A stretch of 64,000 bases of DNA, from positions 27,583,401-27,647,400 of the forward strand of contig OY727097.1 in the NCBI GenBank assembly GCA_963402885.1, read 5' to 3'. Below the pieces are notes generated by a model. It saw only the letters and a list, made by a program, of their open reading frames with translations, did not search any database and was not told where the DNA came from. The first letter of the stretch is position 1. The number at the start of each line of letters is the position of its first letter. Origin of the DNA: Antedon bifida (lineage: Eukaryota > Echinodermata > Crinoidea > Comatulida > Antedonidae). Below, piece after piece: positions 43,501 through 53,395 of this stretch. The translations under genes were made by a program, and so were the position numbers.

Positions 43501-46114
43501 TCTTGAGCAAATCTTTCGTCGCATTTCTTCTGACAACCCGTTTTTTTTTTGTAGATATTTATGGGATGAAGATTTACTGAAATGGCGTGTCGTTGAAAAA
43601 TTAAATAATCAAACTGAAGTATATCAGTACGTAGTGAATTCGATGGCGCCGCATCCAACCCGAGATTATTGCGTTTTAAGGTAAATAAAAAAAATACTTC
43701 ATACTGATATGTTATAAGGTTATCACCTCTTAAACAAAAAAATAAGGTTAAGTATTTAAAGAAAAACATGGTTTAATATTTACATGGATCATTTGACATT
43801 GATATGTTGTCACTTACTGTACATTCATCATATATTGGTCTAGTTTGGGACATTTATATGTCACAATTTTGTAACATGAGTCAACATGTACACATAATCA
43901 TAAAAGTGACCCGAGGAAGCTTGGGTGTCTCTCTGAGTAACAACTGGTCCTGATAAAAATGAAAGTATATCTATCCAAAAACTCCAAGGATAGGATATGA
44001 TTAATAAAAAAATGCAATATTACTTATTAGAATCAATAACTTTAACCTTGTCCTATTGAACACAAACTTGTTTTTAGTAACGCATTACGTACTCTGCCGG
44101 AGACGGATGCACGGGGGCCCGGCCGCAACCTGCCTCTCCTTTCTTTTTAATAACTTTTATTCATAATCTTTAATATTACTTCGAAATTATGGTTAACAAT
44201 GTTTTAATGGAAATAACTTTTTAAAATTTTGGACTGTGTGTCCCTCTCATTCATAATCTATAAGTCAATTCTTCCCAACATACAAAGGCATGTTACAAGT
44301 AATTTTGAGAATATAATGGTGGCTACAAAAGTACTTATATTTAATTGCAATGTTTTGAAATTTGAAACCCCAATTCAGAAATCTTAGGAAGTCTATACTA
44401 ATGCTATTATACTTTGTCAATTTGAAAACAACTATATAAATTAAGTGTAATTCTTTTGAGAACCGATGCCAATACGGTTCACCAATGCCAATCCAGTTCA
44501 TTACAATATTTACCAACACAAATTAATTGATTTATTGCGCTAACTGGAACTACTTTATCATTATAAAACGCGCTTTGGAATTATTACATCTGTTGCTGCG
44601 CTGACAGAATGCTCCCGACTTGAGCACTGTGGTTACACTGTTATATACATATACTTAAGATAAGACTTAGGGAAGGGAAATGTCATTTAGTACGGTTAGT
44701 TTGCCAAGAACTTATCCCCTGGGTGGTGAGTCAGCAGCGTTGTATTGCCTTACCAATTATTGCGACATAAAACATTTTAAGATAGTCATTAATAACATTC
44801 ATAACAATAAATGTATTTTTCAAAAAAAAAGTTATAAGGTTAATTATGATATAGCTATATTATACTAACTAGAAAGATTAAAATTTAATACAACCCACGA
44901 TGTCTTAATTCTTAATACTTGTATAATATTTTTTTTATAATAATTTTGCTATATCTAAATGTATGCTATATAAGTGTTAATATTAAATAGTTTGCATTTA
45001 ATTACAGGACAACCAAAAATAATTTAAAATATGTAAAATATAATAAGATTCTGAGTTGTTGAATTTTGCTATTTAAAAGTTAATTCATTTTCAATGAATC
45101 CATTAAAATTTCATGTTAATAGTAATAAGTAATGTTCTCTAGAGGCTCGAACCAATACTTTATAATTGCACTCTGCCACATGCATGTATGGTAAAAAATA
45201 GAATATAGCTTATTAATTATGAAAAAGTTAATATGATAAGAACATTATTGAGTCATTTATAATCAGTCAAGGGCATTTTGTAAAATACGTGAACTTGCAG
45301 CCCGTAACATCCTGGCTCTTCAAGACACTATGTTGCCATCCTAATTATAAATTAGACGAAGATGCTATGAGTAGAATACAAGATTCTTATCATGGTTTAA
45401 GTTGCCCGGAAGCTTCTAAGTGAGCTCTCTTTGCTATTGAGGGTTTTTAAGTTAGCGCGACATGTTAGTGTCATGCCTACCAGATTATGCGATCACTTTT
45501 ACACGGTAATACTTGTCCACCCATGCCGGTCATTAAAGAGATGACCTTCTGTCACATGATTGGTCTGCTGACCTTTTCAAATATTTAGAATGGAGACTGT
45601 GTTAATCTCATTGGTGCCAACAAATTAATTCTCTCGTGTAAATTCATTTTAATTTCCAAAAACAATTAACTGTTTGATCAAAACACATAATATTGATTTT
45701 AATATTTAATTCTTAACATACTTTGTTTATTATATATATTGTAAAATCTTTAATATTATATAAAAATACTTTTTTTATTGTATCATTTGACTTAATGGTA
45801 AAATAATTTGTTGTTATTTCAGATCGTGGAGGACTGATCTTCCTAAAGGAGCTTGCGTTCTGGTCTCGACATCCATAAACCATCCAGATGCTCCACTCAT
45901 TGGTGGAATCCGCGGAACAATTCTGGCATCCAGGTTCCTCATCGATCCTTGTGGATCAGGAAAATCCAAGATTACGTACATGTGTCGCGTGGACACGAAA
46001 GGAAGAACTGTAGAATGGTACAACAAATCATTCGGACATATTTTAGCTACAATGGTGTCGCGTATCCGAGATTCATTTACGCAACCGGCAGATGGACCTG
46101 AGACAAAAGTTTAA
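10474..46114 (+). CDS. DLC1/STARD13: DLC1/STARD13-like RhoGAP-START protein, spliced, 5' partial
   Basis: Join: 10474-10555, 16844-16907, 19040-20468, 20729-21053, 23202-23267, 35506-35625, 37524-37756, 38664-38786, 39484-39614, 40441-40641, 42631-42941, 43555-43680, 45823-46114. All junctions are GT-AG, the phases agree, and 3,503 nt give 1,166 residues plus TAA after a 2-nt split codon. Family role: GTPase-activating protein for Rho at focal adhesions, with a SAM domain, a serine-rich focal-adhesion targeting region and a C-terminal lipid-binding-type START domain. Visible order: SAM C-terminal half (residues 1-48), linker (49-700), RhoGAP (about 712-925; arginine finger in GIFRKPG near residue 753), START (about 930-1155). 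The START part resembles STARD13 most (WDEDLL, SMAPHP, CGSGKSK, terminal GPETKV), while the linker shares features with DLC1 and STARD13, so this is probably the single invertebrate pro-ortholog. The first half of SAM and the true start codon are not in the window. Confidence 0.95.
16844..16907 (+). CDS. DLC1/STARD13: Gene 1 exon B: end of SAM domain
   Basis: Bounded by TTTCAG and GTGAGT. It encodes RLQILNKCVTMKIDSSPRRL, matching RLNTLNKCAVMKLEISPHRK of human DLC1. It enters at phase 2 and leaves at phase 0. Confidence 0.93.
17858..17999 (+). mobile_element. MITE-A copy in intron B-C
   Basis: Both terminal repeats present; right end GATGGTGTAGACAGAGCTT. The interior retains GATATGACATCATCATGTC. 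Confidence 0.85.
19040..20468 (+). CDS. DLC1/STARD13: Gene 1 exon C: serine-rich linker, LD-like and YDNVPG motifs
   Basis: A single 1,429-nt exon. It opens with GDDSDEEDQCAISDKWHFQR and RRWSRK, the conserved block just after SAM in DLC1 and STARD13. A long serine/proline-rich stretch follows, then SAKSFLKRLDSFKSK (compare AKSFLKRM in STARD13) and FYDNVPG (compare IYDNVPG). The exon closes with YDEVEMLLNGINKSINEM, which aligns with the LD-like segment that binds talin and FAK in vertebrate DLC1. In the family this region places the protein at focal adhesions and is heavily phosphorylated. Many SP, RRxS and RSxS sites are visible. It ends at GTTA|GTAAGT with one base carried over. Confidence 0.95.
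20729..21053 (+). CDS. DLC1/STARD13: Gene 1 exon D: Ser/Pro tract and RRDSGVGSSLTR block
   Basis: Starts after ATTACTTTAG and ends at GCAAG|GTAAAA. The first half is low-complexity serine/proline with repeated SP and PSP steps (SPLPSPLPSPSASPFPSP). The second half contains ERRDSGVGSSLTR, nearly identical to ERRDSGVGASLTR in human DLC1, which confirms identity and frame. The Ser/Pro tract is unstable-looking sequence and may vary in length between individuals. Confidence 0.93.
23202..23267 (+). CDS. DLC1/STARD13: Gene 1 exon E: short RIRWHSFQ exon
   Basis: A 66-nt exon after AACAG, ending at TCAAG|GTAAGC. It encodes AKRTRIRWHSFQKSHRPSLN, nearly the human RLRWHSFQSSHRPSLNS. It enters and leaves at phase 2, so skipping it would keep the frame. 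Confidence 0.94.
23400..24030. repeat. 74-bp minisatellite with degenerate flanks
   Basis: ACCAAGAAAATTGATG starts at 23641, 23715 and 23789, exactly 74 bp apart; the first two units are identical over most of their length. Weaker relatives (GACCAATTGACATAATTCCA, TGTTCTTCATCAA) extend the array on both sides. Confidence 0.8.
26187..26310. repeat. Dispersed repeat, two tandem units of about 64 bp
   Basis: Each unit contains ATGACAATGC, then ATCAGTGGCTGGATCTCAAT and GG. An inverted copy lies at 34441-34497. Confidence 0.8.
28071..28231 (-). mobile_element. MITE-A copy in intron E-F
   Basis: One of the best-preserved copies: 161 bp, with a perfect 20-base terminal repeat at each end and two CATATTTGGGC modules. 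Flanked by TT and TAA. Confidence 0.92.
28813..28969 (+). mobile_element. MITE-A copy in intron E-F
   Basis: Opposite orientation to the copy at 28071 and about 0.6 kb away. Left end perfect, right end GATAGTGTAAACAGAACTT. Confidence 0.9.
34441..34497 (-). repeat. Inverted copy of the 26187 repeat
   Basis: Contains TATCTCCATTGAGATCCAGC, CACTGATA and CAGCATTGTCATTTTTTCAG, the complement of the second unit at 26187-26310. Confidence 0.8.
35378..35625 (+). CDS. DLC1/STARD13: Gene 1 exon F: long-isoform exon 35506-35625, or alternative first exon from ATG 35378
   Basis: The conserved part begins after a pyrimidine-rich acceptor ending CCACCAG at 35505. It encodes PFQINNMSVGQLMYVRKLSL and then LKLTALMERYSVSH, matching LQINCQSVAQMNLLQKYSLLKLTALLEKY in DLC1 in pieces. 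Exon E joins here in phase 2. The same frame stays open upstream to an ATG at 35378, adding 42 complete codons that begin MDIMTYSKIQSLLRLLRLGN. Starting there and splicing onward gives 1,665 nt, or 554 residues: a RhoGAP-START isoform without SAM or linker. Alternative first exons are known in vertebrate DLC1 family genes. The conserved part is certain; the upstream start is an inference. Confidence 0.85.
35646..35740. repeat. AT-rich minisatellite beside exon F donor
   Basis: About six units of a 15-16 bp motif like GGGGTATTTAATATTT. It starts some 20 bp after the exon F donor. Confidence 0.85.
37270..37340 (+). mobile_element. tRNA-derived SINE head in intron F-G
   Basis: A box TGGCACTGTGG, then GCTTGCTTG, then a B-box-like GGTTGAAGTCC followed by TTTCAC. 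It shares its order and several words with the head at 57821-57896, which suggests one SINE family. Confidence 0.45.
37524..37756 (+). CDS. DLC1/STARD13: Gene 1 exon G: RhoGAP start with arginine finger
   Basis: Follows TTTTAG and ends at ATATAG|GTAAGT. It encodes PRFMKRIKTPDYKDRKVFGV, then TGQPLPQTI and AMRYLR, then SVGIFRKPGVRSRIQ. The arginine in GIFRK is the catalytic finger of RhoGAP domains and is intact. Confidence 0.96.
37828..37900. repeat. Dispersed repeat, related to 53143-53215
   Basis: Both copies show CTTTCTGAAAACTG, then TCTC, CAAAAC, CTTGAGGTCC, and AGTCAT or GGTCAT in the same order. Confidence 0.5.
38664..38786 (+). CDS. DLC1/STARD13: Gene 1 exon H: RhoGAP core
   Basis: Follows TTCTTAG and ends at TCACGT|GTGAGT. 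It encodes VNYEGMMAYDVADMLKQYFR and ELPEPLLTSKL, matching YDVADMLKQYFRDLPEPL in DLC1. The donor was placed one codon part before a second GTGAG option so that residues join as FTSMPKDQR. Confidence 0.95.
39484..39614 (+). CDS. DLC1/STARD13: Gene 1 exon I: RhoGAP core
   Basis: Follows TTTTTTAG and ends at AACCAA|GTAAGC. It encodes MPKDQRLSALQASVMLLPDE and NREVLQSLVLFLSDIA, matching the DLC1 segment VPKDQRLQAIKAAIMLLPDE. It leaves at phase 0. Confidence 0.95.
40441..40641 (+). CDS. DLC1/STARD13: Gene 1 exon J: RhoGAP end
   Basis: Follows TTCTTCAG and ends at TTCATG|GTAAGT. It encodes MTPYNLAVCFAPSLFHLSPS, the conserved RhoGAP asparagine helix (human MTPTNLAVCLAPSLFHL). It then runs through a basic serine-rich loop to ELSDNIAANECLTLMI and VKKLFM. 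Confidence 0.95.
41413..41544 (-). mobile_element. MITE-A copy in intron J-K
   Basis: Left AAGCTCTGTCTACACTACCA and right GATAGTGTAGACAGGGC, with a short interior containing a single CATATTTGGGC module. Confidence 0.88.
42631..42941 (+). CDS. DLC1/STARD13: Gene 1 exon K: START domain first half
   Basis: Follows TATTTTTCAG and ends at GAAAG|GTAATT. It encodes VPEETITKCHFSY and VTLEELGRKK, then REKFKGWIPCAP and HPLRLWKCSLEVEAPP. These match the start of the START domain (FKGW and PLRLW landmarks). It leaves at phase 2 in the middle of the domain. Confidence 0.95.
43555..43680 (+). CDS. DLC1/STARD13: Gene 1 exon L: START domain middle
   Basis: Follows a T-run and GTAG, and ends at TTTTAAG|GTAAAT. 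It encodes YLWDEDLLKWRVVEKLNNQT, then EVYQYVVNSMAPHPTRDYCV. WDEDLL and SMAPHP are START landmarks of the DLC family. Confidence 0.95.
45823..46114 (+). CDS. DLC1/STARD13: Gene 1 exon M: START domain end and stop
   Basis: Follows TTATTTCAG. It encodes SWRTDLPKGACVLVSTSINH, IDPCGSGKSKITYMCRVD, VEWYNKSFGH and RIRDSF, ending GPETKV then TAA at 46112-46114. The ending is close to STARD13 (GPETKI). Length and ending agree with the family, so the C-terminus is complete. Confidence 0.96.
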
Positions 46115-46625
46115 GAATATATATATACATACAATGGCTGTCTTTCGATTTTAATATTGATGCAAAATTTTGTTGTTTTATGTGATTGTGTGATGGTTTT
46201 TATGAAGTAAATAAGCCGTCAATTTAGAAATCATGAGAAGAATTATGTTTCTTATAGAAAAAATTAGAAAAAAAAATATTTTATTCAAAAGAAAGGTCTT
46301 TGTATTCATAAGTAGTTACCTAATATTATTTTTATACGAACACAGAACACGAAAAATACATTTATCAAGCGAAGATAATCCGACGAATCATTTGCGTTGT
46401 ATTTAATGTGAATAATTTATTTTGATTACCAATATTTTTATTAGTATTTATGATTAAACTTTTGTACCATTGGTATAAAAATGTATCTTAAAATACAGTG
46501 TGAAATATTGTATATATGTGTATAGTTGTGTAAATAGAGTCGAAAAAATGACATTAACTAATGTATAAAGAATATTGTATACTTTGTTAATTGGATTTAT
46601 TAATAAACTATGTATCCAATTAGAA
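46115..46625 (+). other. Probable 3' UTR of gene 1 with poly(A) signal
   Basis: AT-rich non-coding sequence after the stop. An AATAAA at 46602-46607 is the best poly(A) signal seen, about 490 nt after the stop. The exact cleavage site cannot be read. Confidence 0.5.
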
Positions 46626-48718
46626 TTTCATTTTGTTTAAATTAACAACTCATATTATAACCATCCTTTAATTTAAAATGTAATTTTTGTTAAACTTTTG
46701 TTTGTAATAATATTGTAGAGAAACATGTTTTTTTTTTAGAAATAGCATGTCTTGATCATGGATGATAAGAAGTCAAAATACTGTAAGGACTTGTTAGAAT
46801 CAATTAAAGATATGAAGCCCATTCCATTTTATGTTAATATAGGTGCTACTAATACCCTAACTATGACATTACAGGTCATAGTTCATATATTTTTCTATGG
46901 TTTTAATATTGGATAATTAAAACGAAAATTGAATTCAGAAAATCGATACAATTTTGTAATAAAGAAATAGTAATTCTTTACCAGAAATAATGTTTGCATT
47001 TTATAACATTTAATCATCTTTATTAATTAAAAGTTGTATACATTAAAGATATACTCTTTTCATCTAAAATAAAACTTGATTTTTATTGAGAAAATAAAAT
47101 TGAAAAAGAAGGGAAACTTAGAGAAAATATCTATATATTTAATAGTGGTATAACTAATTTAAATACTTTTGTTTAGTTTGAAAAATACATAAAATTAGTA
47201 AATTTGATACTTTGAAAAATGAAACTCTTAAATGCAGAACAGAGTTTAAGAAAAAAAATTGTGATGTTAACAAATTCTGGTTTAAAGAAAAAATTCATAT
47301 TGAGTTTTCAATTTTGGAGTTAATACGTTAAAAGCATACTTAAAACATTATATATAATTCTTTAAAAATGTATTTGAAGATGAATTAATTTAAGAAGTAC
47401 AATTTTATTTTCTGTGGGAACAATTAATTAAGTCTTTCAAGTTGTTTGACTAAGTAATAATACTCTTCTATTATCGTTTTTATTTATATATATATATATA
47501 TTATTTTTTTTATTAACTATGTTTTTGTTTAAAAAAAATATGAGTGGATATTTTTTTGGTGCTTGTTTTTGGTTCTCGAGAAATGATACCGTGATAATTT
47601 GACGTTCTTTCTAGATTTTACCTGTAATATCCATCGTTGCGTAGGAAGAATTTGTTTAAGACTTACAGGCAGGGTATAACTAAATGCAGTAAATTGACTC
47701 AATGTATCCATAGCATTCAATAATATTGACATTATTTGTGATTCAAATATAACATTTTCCCATCATAAAAATATGTAAAAATTCATAAAAAGTGATGTAT
47801 ATATTATCTTATACAGTAAATGGCTGCATTGTTCTTTTATTACTATTTTCAATATTTCTATTATTTTAGTTTCAAATATTATTTTGCTCTAATTCCCTAA
47901 TTCTCTAAATTGAAATTAACTACGATGAAGTTTTTTTAATATATATTTTGCTGTTTTATTATTTAATTTTGTTACTGCTGCCCCGGGAACTCACACTTTT
48001 TAGTATAACTCTAATATAACTTTAAATGCTTGAATTAACTGGGTATAGCAGTCTTTCTACCTCACTTGTAATGTGTTTTTCGTCTACTAGCAGCTATATA
48101 TAAACTACGCAGGTTAAGGTAGGGATGCGGGAAAGGGTAAAGAGGGGATAAATTAGGGTAATAAGTTTAGGGAAGTAAAAGAAGTGGTTTAGGATTTCTG
48201 TAAAACTTTTATAAATGTATGTTATATGTAATTTGCAATATTTATCATTATTATTATTATTATTTCCCATATTATCATATTCAAACAAATAAAAAAAATC
48301 TAAGGTGCAAATATGTGTTCTGTTTTCTACTTATTTTATTTTCTTGCTTACTTAAAATTAAGCCAACAAGTTTAAGCAGTATGCTGGCAGTCTACCATGC
48401 ACACAAGACCAAGAGCAGACGGAACACAAGGAATTCAAAATAAAAGATTATAAACTGTTTCAACAAAAAACCAAACCTACTGCATTTTCAATTGATAAAT
48501 TTCCCACAAATTCAATGGAAAAGATAGAAAATAAGGTTAAAGTTTAGCACTTCATTTCACCCTCTCTATTCAAAATCCTGGTTCCATATCATTTTATTAC
48601 AATGTGGCAGAAACCTGGAACCAAGTGCCACAAATTTGGATGAGGTAGGCTTGCTAATTTGTTTTATAAAATTCAATATAATAAAGTATGGTAGAATTAT
48701 TTTATTTGTTTACACTTT

Positions 48719-48857
48719 AAAGCTCTGTCTACACTATCAAACTTGTGCCCATATATCGACATGATGATGTCATATCACTACCATATTTGGGTATATCACT
48801 ACCACATTTGGGCACACTTTTTTTGTCAAACTAGTTTGATAGTGTAGACTCAAGCTT
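48719..48857 (-). mobile_element. MITE-A copy in spacer
   Basis: Left end perfect, right end GATAGTGTAGACTCAAGCTT. The TGTGACAAAA segment next to the left terminal repeat is missing. Confidence 0.88.
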
Positions 48858-48972
48858 AAGAAAAAATCCCCATTATCAAAACAGTGACAATAAACCATGT
48901 TGTACACTGTATTACAAAATGGGGTACAGTATCAATGTACTATTATCAGATGCACAGAGGGTTACTCAAAGA

Positions 48973-49048
48973 TACTCCCACCCCTCCAAAAAAACACTCC
49001 CAGCCCTCAAATAAAGCACTCCCACCCCTCGAATAAAGCCCTCCCAGG
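48973..49048. repeat. 22-bp minisatellite, about 3.3 units
   Basis: Units built from CACTCCCACCCCTC followed by AAATAAAG or GAATAAAG. Confidence 0.8.
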
Positions 49049-49539
49049 AAAGTGAGTAATGCTTGTATTTAAACTTCAGAAAATGAAAGTTTAGTCACGT
49101 TTGAGTGAAGACCAGATAGTTGGCATAAGGATCATTAATTCCCGATGGAGATCACAGGAAATGTATCTTCGGGCCTGGATTTCAAGTTTAAGTAACCAAG
49201 ATTTGTCCTGAATTTTGTTTTTGTAGATTTTGGCATACTTAAACCAGGCATGATAAGGTTAATATTTACTGTATATTTGATCGCATGCCAGAGCTTTATG
49301 ATACTTAAGTCATTTGGAAACAAGTGTACAGTAATGTTAATATGCCAAATCTTACCATTTATTAAAGAAACCCAATAAAAGTATATTAGAAATAATGTGT
49401 ATAATAATATCAATGACTTGATGTACTTTATACAAAAGCAAAGCAAAATAGATAAAAAAATATATATTTAAAAAAATAAGGATTCAATGGACATCATTCA
49501 GTAAATCATTTTTGGTTTTGATCACCTTTCTTGCCTGTT

Positions 49540-49795
49540 GTTGTTTTCTGACTAGGCTAGGAGGCACTGGATCTCTGAAAAGATCAAGACTTAACCAATG
49601 CTAACTGGGGTACTTAGACACAGTTCCCCAGTTAACGATGATGGTGTATCCCCATACTCCTGTTTGGGTGCTAGCTTGATGTTTTTTGTATTTTTGTACT
49701 CTTCCTTTTGTTTTCCACTCTTTCTCTTTATTGTCGAGCGCATAGAGACATCATTTGCGCTATATAAATCTATCTATTATTATTTATTATTAATG
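49540..49795 (+). mobile_element. Probable 3' end of a LINE or LINE-mobilised SINE
   Basis: Contains GAGCGCATAGAGACATC and then TTGCGCTATATAAAT, followed by an ATTATT run (to about 49795). This pattern is typical of L2/CR1-type LINE tails and of the SINEs that share them. The left boundary is uncertain and no reverse transcriptase is visible. Confidence 0.45.
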
Positions 49796-49935
49796 AATTA
49801 AGATAAAACAATTAAAATAAATTTAGCAAGCTTTTCGTTCCACAACTGCCGTGGTTTGTTAAATCGTCTTCTTCATCTACTGCCCCAAAACGAAAACTCG
49901 CTATATAGCCGATAGCAATACACATTTGGAACTTT

Positions 49936-50047
49936 CCCAGTGGCTCGCTAGCCCAGTGGCCCGCTAGCCCAGTGGCTCACTAGCCCAGTGACTCGCTAGC
50001 CCAGTGACTCGCTAGCCCAGTGGATCGCTAGCCTAGTGGCCCGCTAA
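49936..50047. repeat. 16-bp minisatellite, seven units
   Basis: Seven consecutive 16-bp units of consensus CCCAGTGGCTCGCTAG with one or two substitutions each. GC-rich against an AT-rich background. Confidence 0.92.
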
Positions 50048-50265
50048 CATCTATTAAATAACCATTAGGCACGTTATAACCATAATGTAATTGAAATTTA
50101 CTACAAAACACAACAATATGATAATGTAAACAATATAATTTGTTTATTATTGTCGCATAATAATACTGTACAATTTTAGATACTTCATTTAACACCTTTA
50201 CTACTTGTGTAGCACAAACCCAGTGGTGTAACAGCTATGAGCGTTCACTGGCTAAACTCAGGGGC

Positions 50266-50320
50266 TCCAGAGCTTAAGGGGGCCCAGAGCTTAAGGGGCC
50301 CAGAGCATGAGTAGGCCCAA
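50266..50320. repeat. Short GC-rich tandem repeat
   Basis: Three units of the type CCAGAGCTTAAGGGGGC. Confidence 0.7.
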
Positions 50321-52723
50321 CATAATTACATATCAGCATTGGTCTCCCTTAGGAGTGCTAAACCAGAACTTTTCCCCCTGCAATACATCATTGTCAAATG
50401 GGGTATCTTTGGTCACAAACAGAGGAAAATAAATATGTTATAGGCTATATTTTAAATACTTTTTTACGTTAATAATTTGTTATTTATGAGTCTCATGAAC
50501 TAATTAACAACTCCTTGGTAGTAAAGGTTGTCGTTTAGTGCTTATTGTACTGATTTTTTTTAACAAAAACAATTCCCAGTTTAGTTTTTAAGCATTTGTA
50601 TACAATTCAGGAGCAATTTTAAAACTGGTGTCTCCCTTTAGTTAACCCCACCACTGGTCTTTCAAGTGAACCCCACCACTGGTCCTTTTAAAGTGATGTG
50701 CCGCATTAAAGTGGTCTCTAATTGGAGGCGTTCAAGCCAATCAAGTGAACATACCACTCTCGATTTAAAGGAATTTTCAATCAATCATAGGATTCTTCTT
50801 TTTTTTTTGCATTCATTCATTAATTTCTTTCTGTATTTTGATTACCAATTATTAAGAGGCTCCTGAAAACCTGATGAGATGTTGTTTCATAACGGTTTAT
50901 AATGTCCTTTTCTTTTAACACCAACAAACTCATTTACATTTATTTGACCTGAAGGCAAACTGAACTGTTATAATTTATCATAACATATGATTTAATTTTG
51001 GATGAAACTGCGGAAGAACCATGTCAATAAATAAAAATACACCCAAAACAGATGCACGCAAAAGTTCAAGGAAAAATGTAAAATTAAATCTTAAGTAACA
51101 TGAAAGTGATTGGTTTGTAATTGGATGTGAATCATTCTCAATTTTAGGTTAAATGAAGTTTAATTATTCATCAAAATAACATGTTTTTAAAGTGCTTTTT
51201 TGGCCGACAAACTTTGGTTGTAACTTATTGCAAATGAGGCATGTAAGGATTCTCACGGACGCCCACCTAGAATCGGTAGTACTCATAGGTGGGTGTGGTT
51301 TTATCCTTAAAGCATGTGAAGTTTCACACTTGTAAAAGGGCCTTGGGGCTGTATGTGTAGTGTGATGACACAGGTTTGATATTCGTCTCTGCTATGTGCC
51401 CATACATGGTAGAGCTTTAGACAAGATGCTAGGTTTAGCATTTAGGACTAGTCTATTCAGGGGAACTTTCTCATGAAATGAACAAAAGGGGAAAATATGT
51501 TATATCCCTTATTCAGGAGACACACTTTGTTTGGTCCTGAAAGTGTTCCTTTACTGTAATCCCATTTCATCATCTTTCGGATGTGAAGTTAAGCCATTGG
51601 TCCAATGTAAAACTACACATAAAATAAAAAGGTTTTTCTTGTTTAGTTAAAATGCGAGGTAGGTAAAGTAATATTTTGCATGGCTGTGTGAGCCCACTCT
51701 AAAGTGGCATTATAAATTTAACAATCAAAAGTAATGAGCAGTTATGTAAATGATAACAACTAATACTTTTTTTTAAAATGCATATTTGGTCAATAAAATT
51801 CAAAGCACATAATAGTAATGCACAACTAAACTAAAGCATTTCTTGTTTAAATAATTTATGTAAAATATAAAAATTACTAAATATTATATATTCTATTTAC
51901 AGTAAAAGTTATGATCAGAAACGTATCAGAAATCGAAACTTTATAGACAAGACCAACTCTTCGTAGGAACATGGAGTTATACATTTAGAATTATCATAGG
52001 AAGTAGAATATTAATCATATAAAACATAATTATTTACTTGAAAAATATATATTATATGTAAATACCCATACGTTCAAACATTTTCATAGCCTTACATTTT
52101 CCAGCCAGACACACTGATGCTCGAGGCCCCTGGTTTAGGAACCCTAAGTTGCCCTCCAACGCTGGAGGCCTAGAGCGTTTTTAGCCTTTTTAGACATATT
52201 TTAATGCCCGTTTTTCCTCTTGACACTACTCATAATATAGCTGTAACTAGTAGCATCGGACATGTTTAACTAATGGCCACAAAACATCCATATTAGGACA
52301 TGATCCTTTCGTCAGAAGTATTATATACACTCTAAATACCTATTGTAACATCAAACGATTATAAATAAATATTTAAAGTTTAATTCTTTGTATGTGCATA
52401 GATAGAAAGGAAGAAAACTGTAGGCTTGACTGAAATTGTGTTTTTTGTACGATGAATTTTAAACAGTAAAAATACAAGTGTGAACCCTGTTATTTTGCTA
52501 GTCCAAAATTCTGGAATCGCTTGCTGAAAAAAGTGAGAAACTGTGATAAAATTGAGAGTTTTCAAGTCATATCTCTTTCTTTTTTCCAGAATGTTTCACT
52601 GTTAATAGACCTTGTACAGTCAGGCAATATACTTCAATCAATATACTTTTTATTGCAGTACCATAAGCACTATACTAAATGCTAAAACTATAGTTATTTA
52701 TCAAGGACATCTATTATAACTTT

Positions 52724-52886
52724 AAGCTCTGTCTACACTATAAAACTTAATGTGACAAAAAAATGTGATGTGCCCATATATGGACATGATGATGTCATAT
52801 CACAACCATATTTGGACATATCACTTCCATATTTGTTCACATCACACTCTTTTTGTCAAACTAGTTTGATAGTGTAGAAAGAGCTT
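52724..52886 (-). mobile_element. MITE-A copy in spacer, possibly in gene 2 3' UTR
   Basis: A 163-bp copy with both ends (AAGCTCTGTCTACACTATAA and GATAGTGTAGAAAGAGCTT). It lies about 0.5 kb downstream of the gene 2 stop, so it may be transcribed. Confidence 0.9.
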
Positions 52887-53395
52887 TAGAGGTTTCTATA
52901 CTATTTATAAATAAGATACATTCTTCTGGATATGGTTTTCATAATTATCTAAAAAAATAATAATTCTAAAATAATTAAGAATAATACTTCTAATAACAAT
53001 AAACTAATAATTGTAAGTAATCAATACATAATGCTGTAATATTAATTTACATAATAATAATGCTGATTTATAAAACAAAGCACACTTAATATATAAGCAA
53101 TTGTAACGTTGTAATATTTGTTAGTACAGTCAAATCTTTAAATAACAGTCTTTCTGAAAACTGAAAATTCTCACAAAACTAGATTTACTTGAGGTCCCAA
53201 GGGTCATACCATCCCATGTGTGTCCTGTATTTAGCGAGTTGACTGTACCATTTGTATGTAATACATTTCTAATTAGGAGATGATTGTGTATTATGATTTG
53301 TCAATGTAACTATTGTGTTTTGCTGGAAGTAGACTACTTCCCGAATTTCTGATATATCTCCTTGATTTGTGCCTATTTTTGGATATTTTGAAACA

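Larger units (their letters stand above)
37757..45822. other. Small introns within the RhoGAP and START region
   Basis: Introns G-H (37757-38663), H-I (38787-39483), I-J (39615-40440), J-K (40642-42630), K-L (42942-43554) and L-M (43681-45822). J-K holds a MITE and ATA-type simple repeats at 42358-42450. K-L holds an unexplained open block (see findings). I-J has degenerate short repeats around 39775-39832. L-M shows nothing recognisable beyond AT-rich sequence and a short GC-rich patch near 44090-44140. Confidence 0.65.
46626..53395. other. Spacer between the two convergent genes
   Basis: About 6.8 kb with no supported gene. It contains two MITE copies, two minisatellites (48973 and 49936), a LINE/SINE 3' tail (to about 49795), a possible tRNA-derived SINE near 51335-51405 and AT microsatellites near 47485. 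The 3' UTR of gene 2 must lie in its right end. An AATAAA on the minus strand at 52649-52654 is a candidate signal. Confidence 0.6.

Noticed and set aside
43404-43769. 121-codon minus-strand frame opposite exon L
   Set aside because: It overlaps exon L and the open block antisense and has no recognisable features; a shadow frame.
49598-49801. 67-codon frame in the spacer
   Set aside because: It runs through the LINE/SINE tail (GCGCTATATAAAT), so it is repeat sequence, not a gene.
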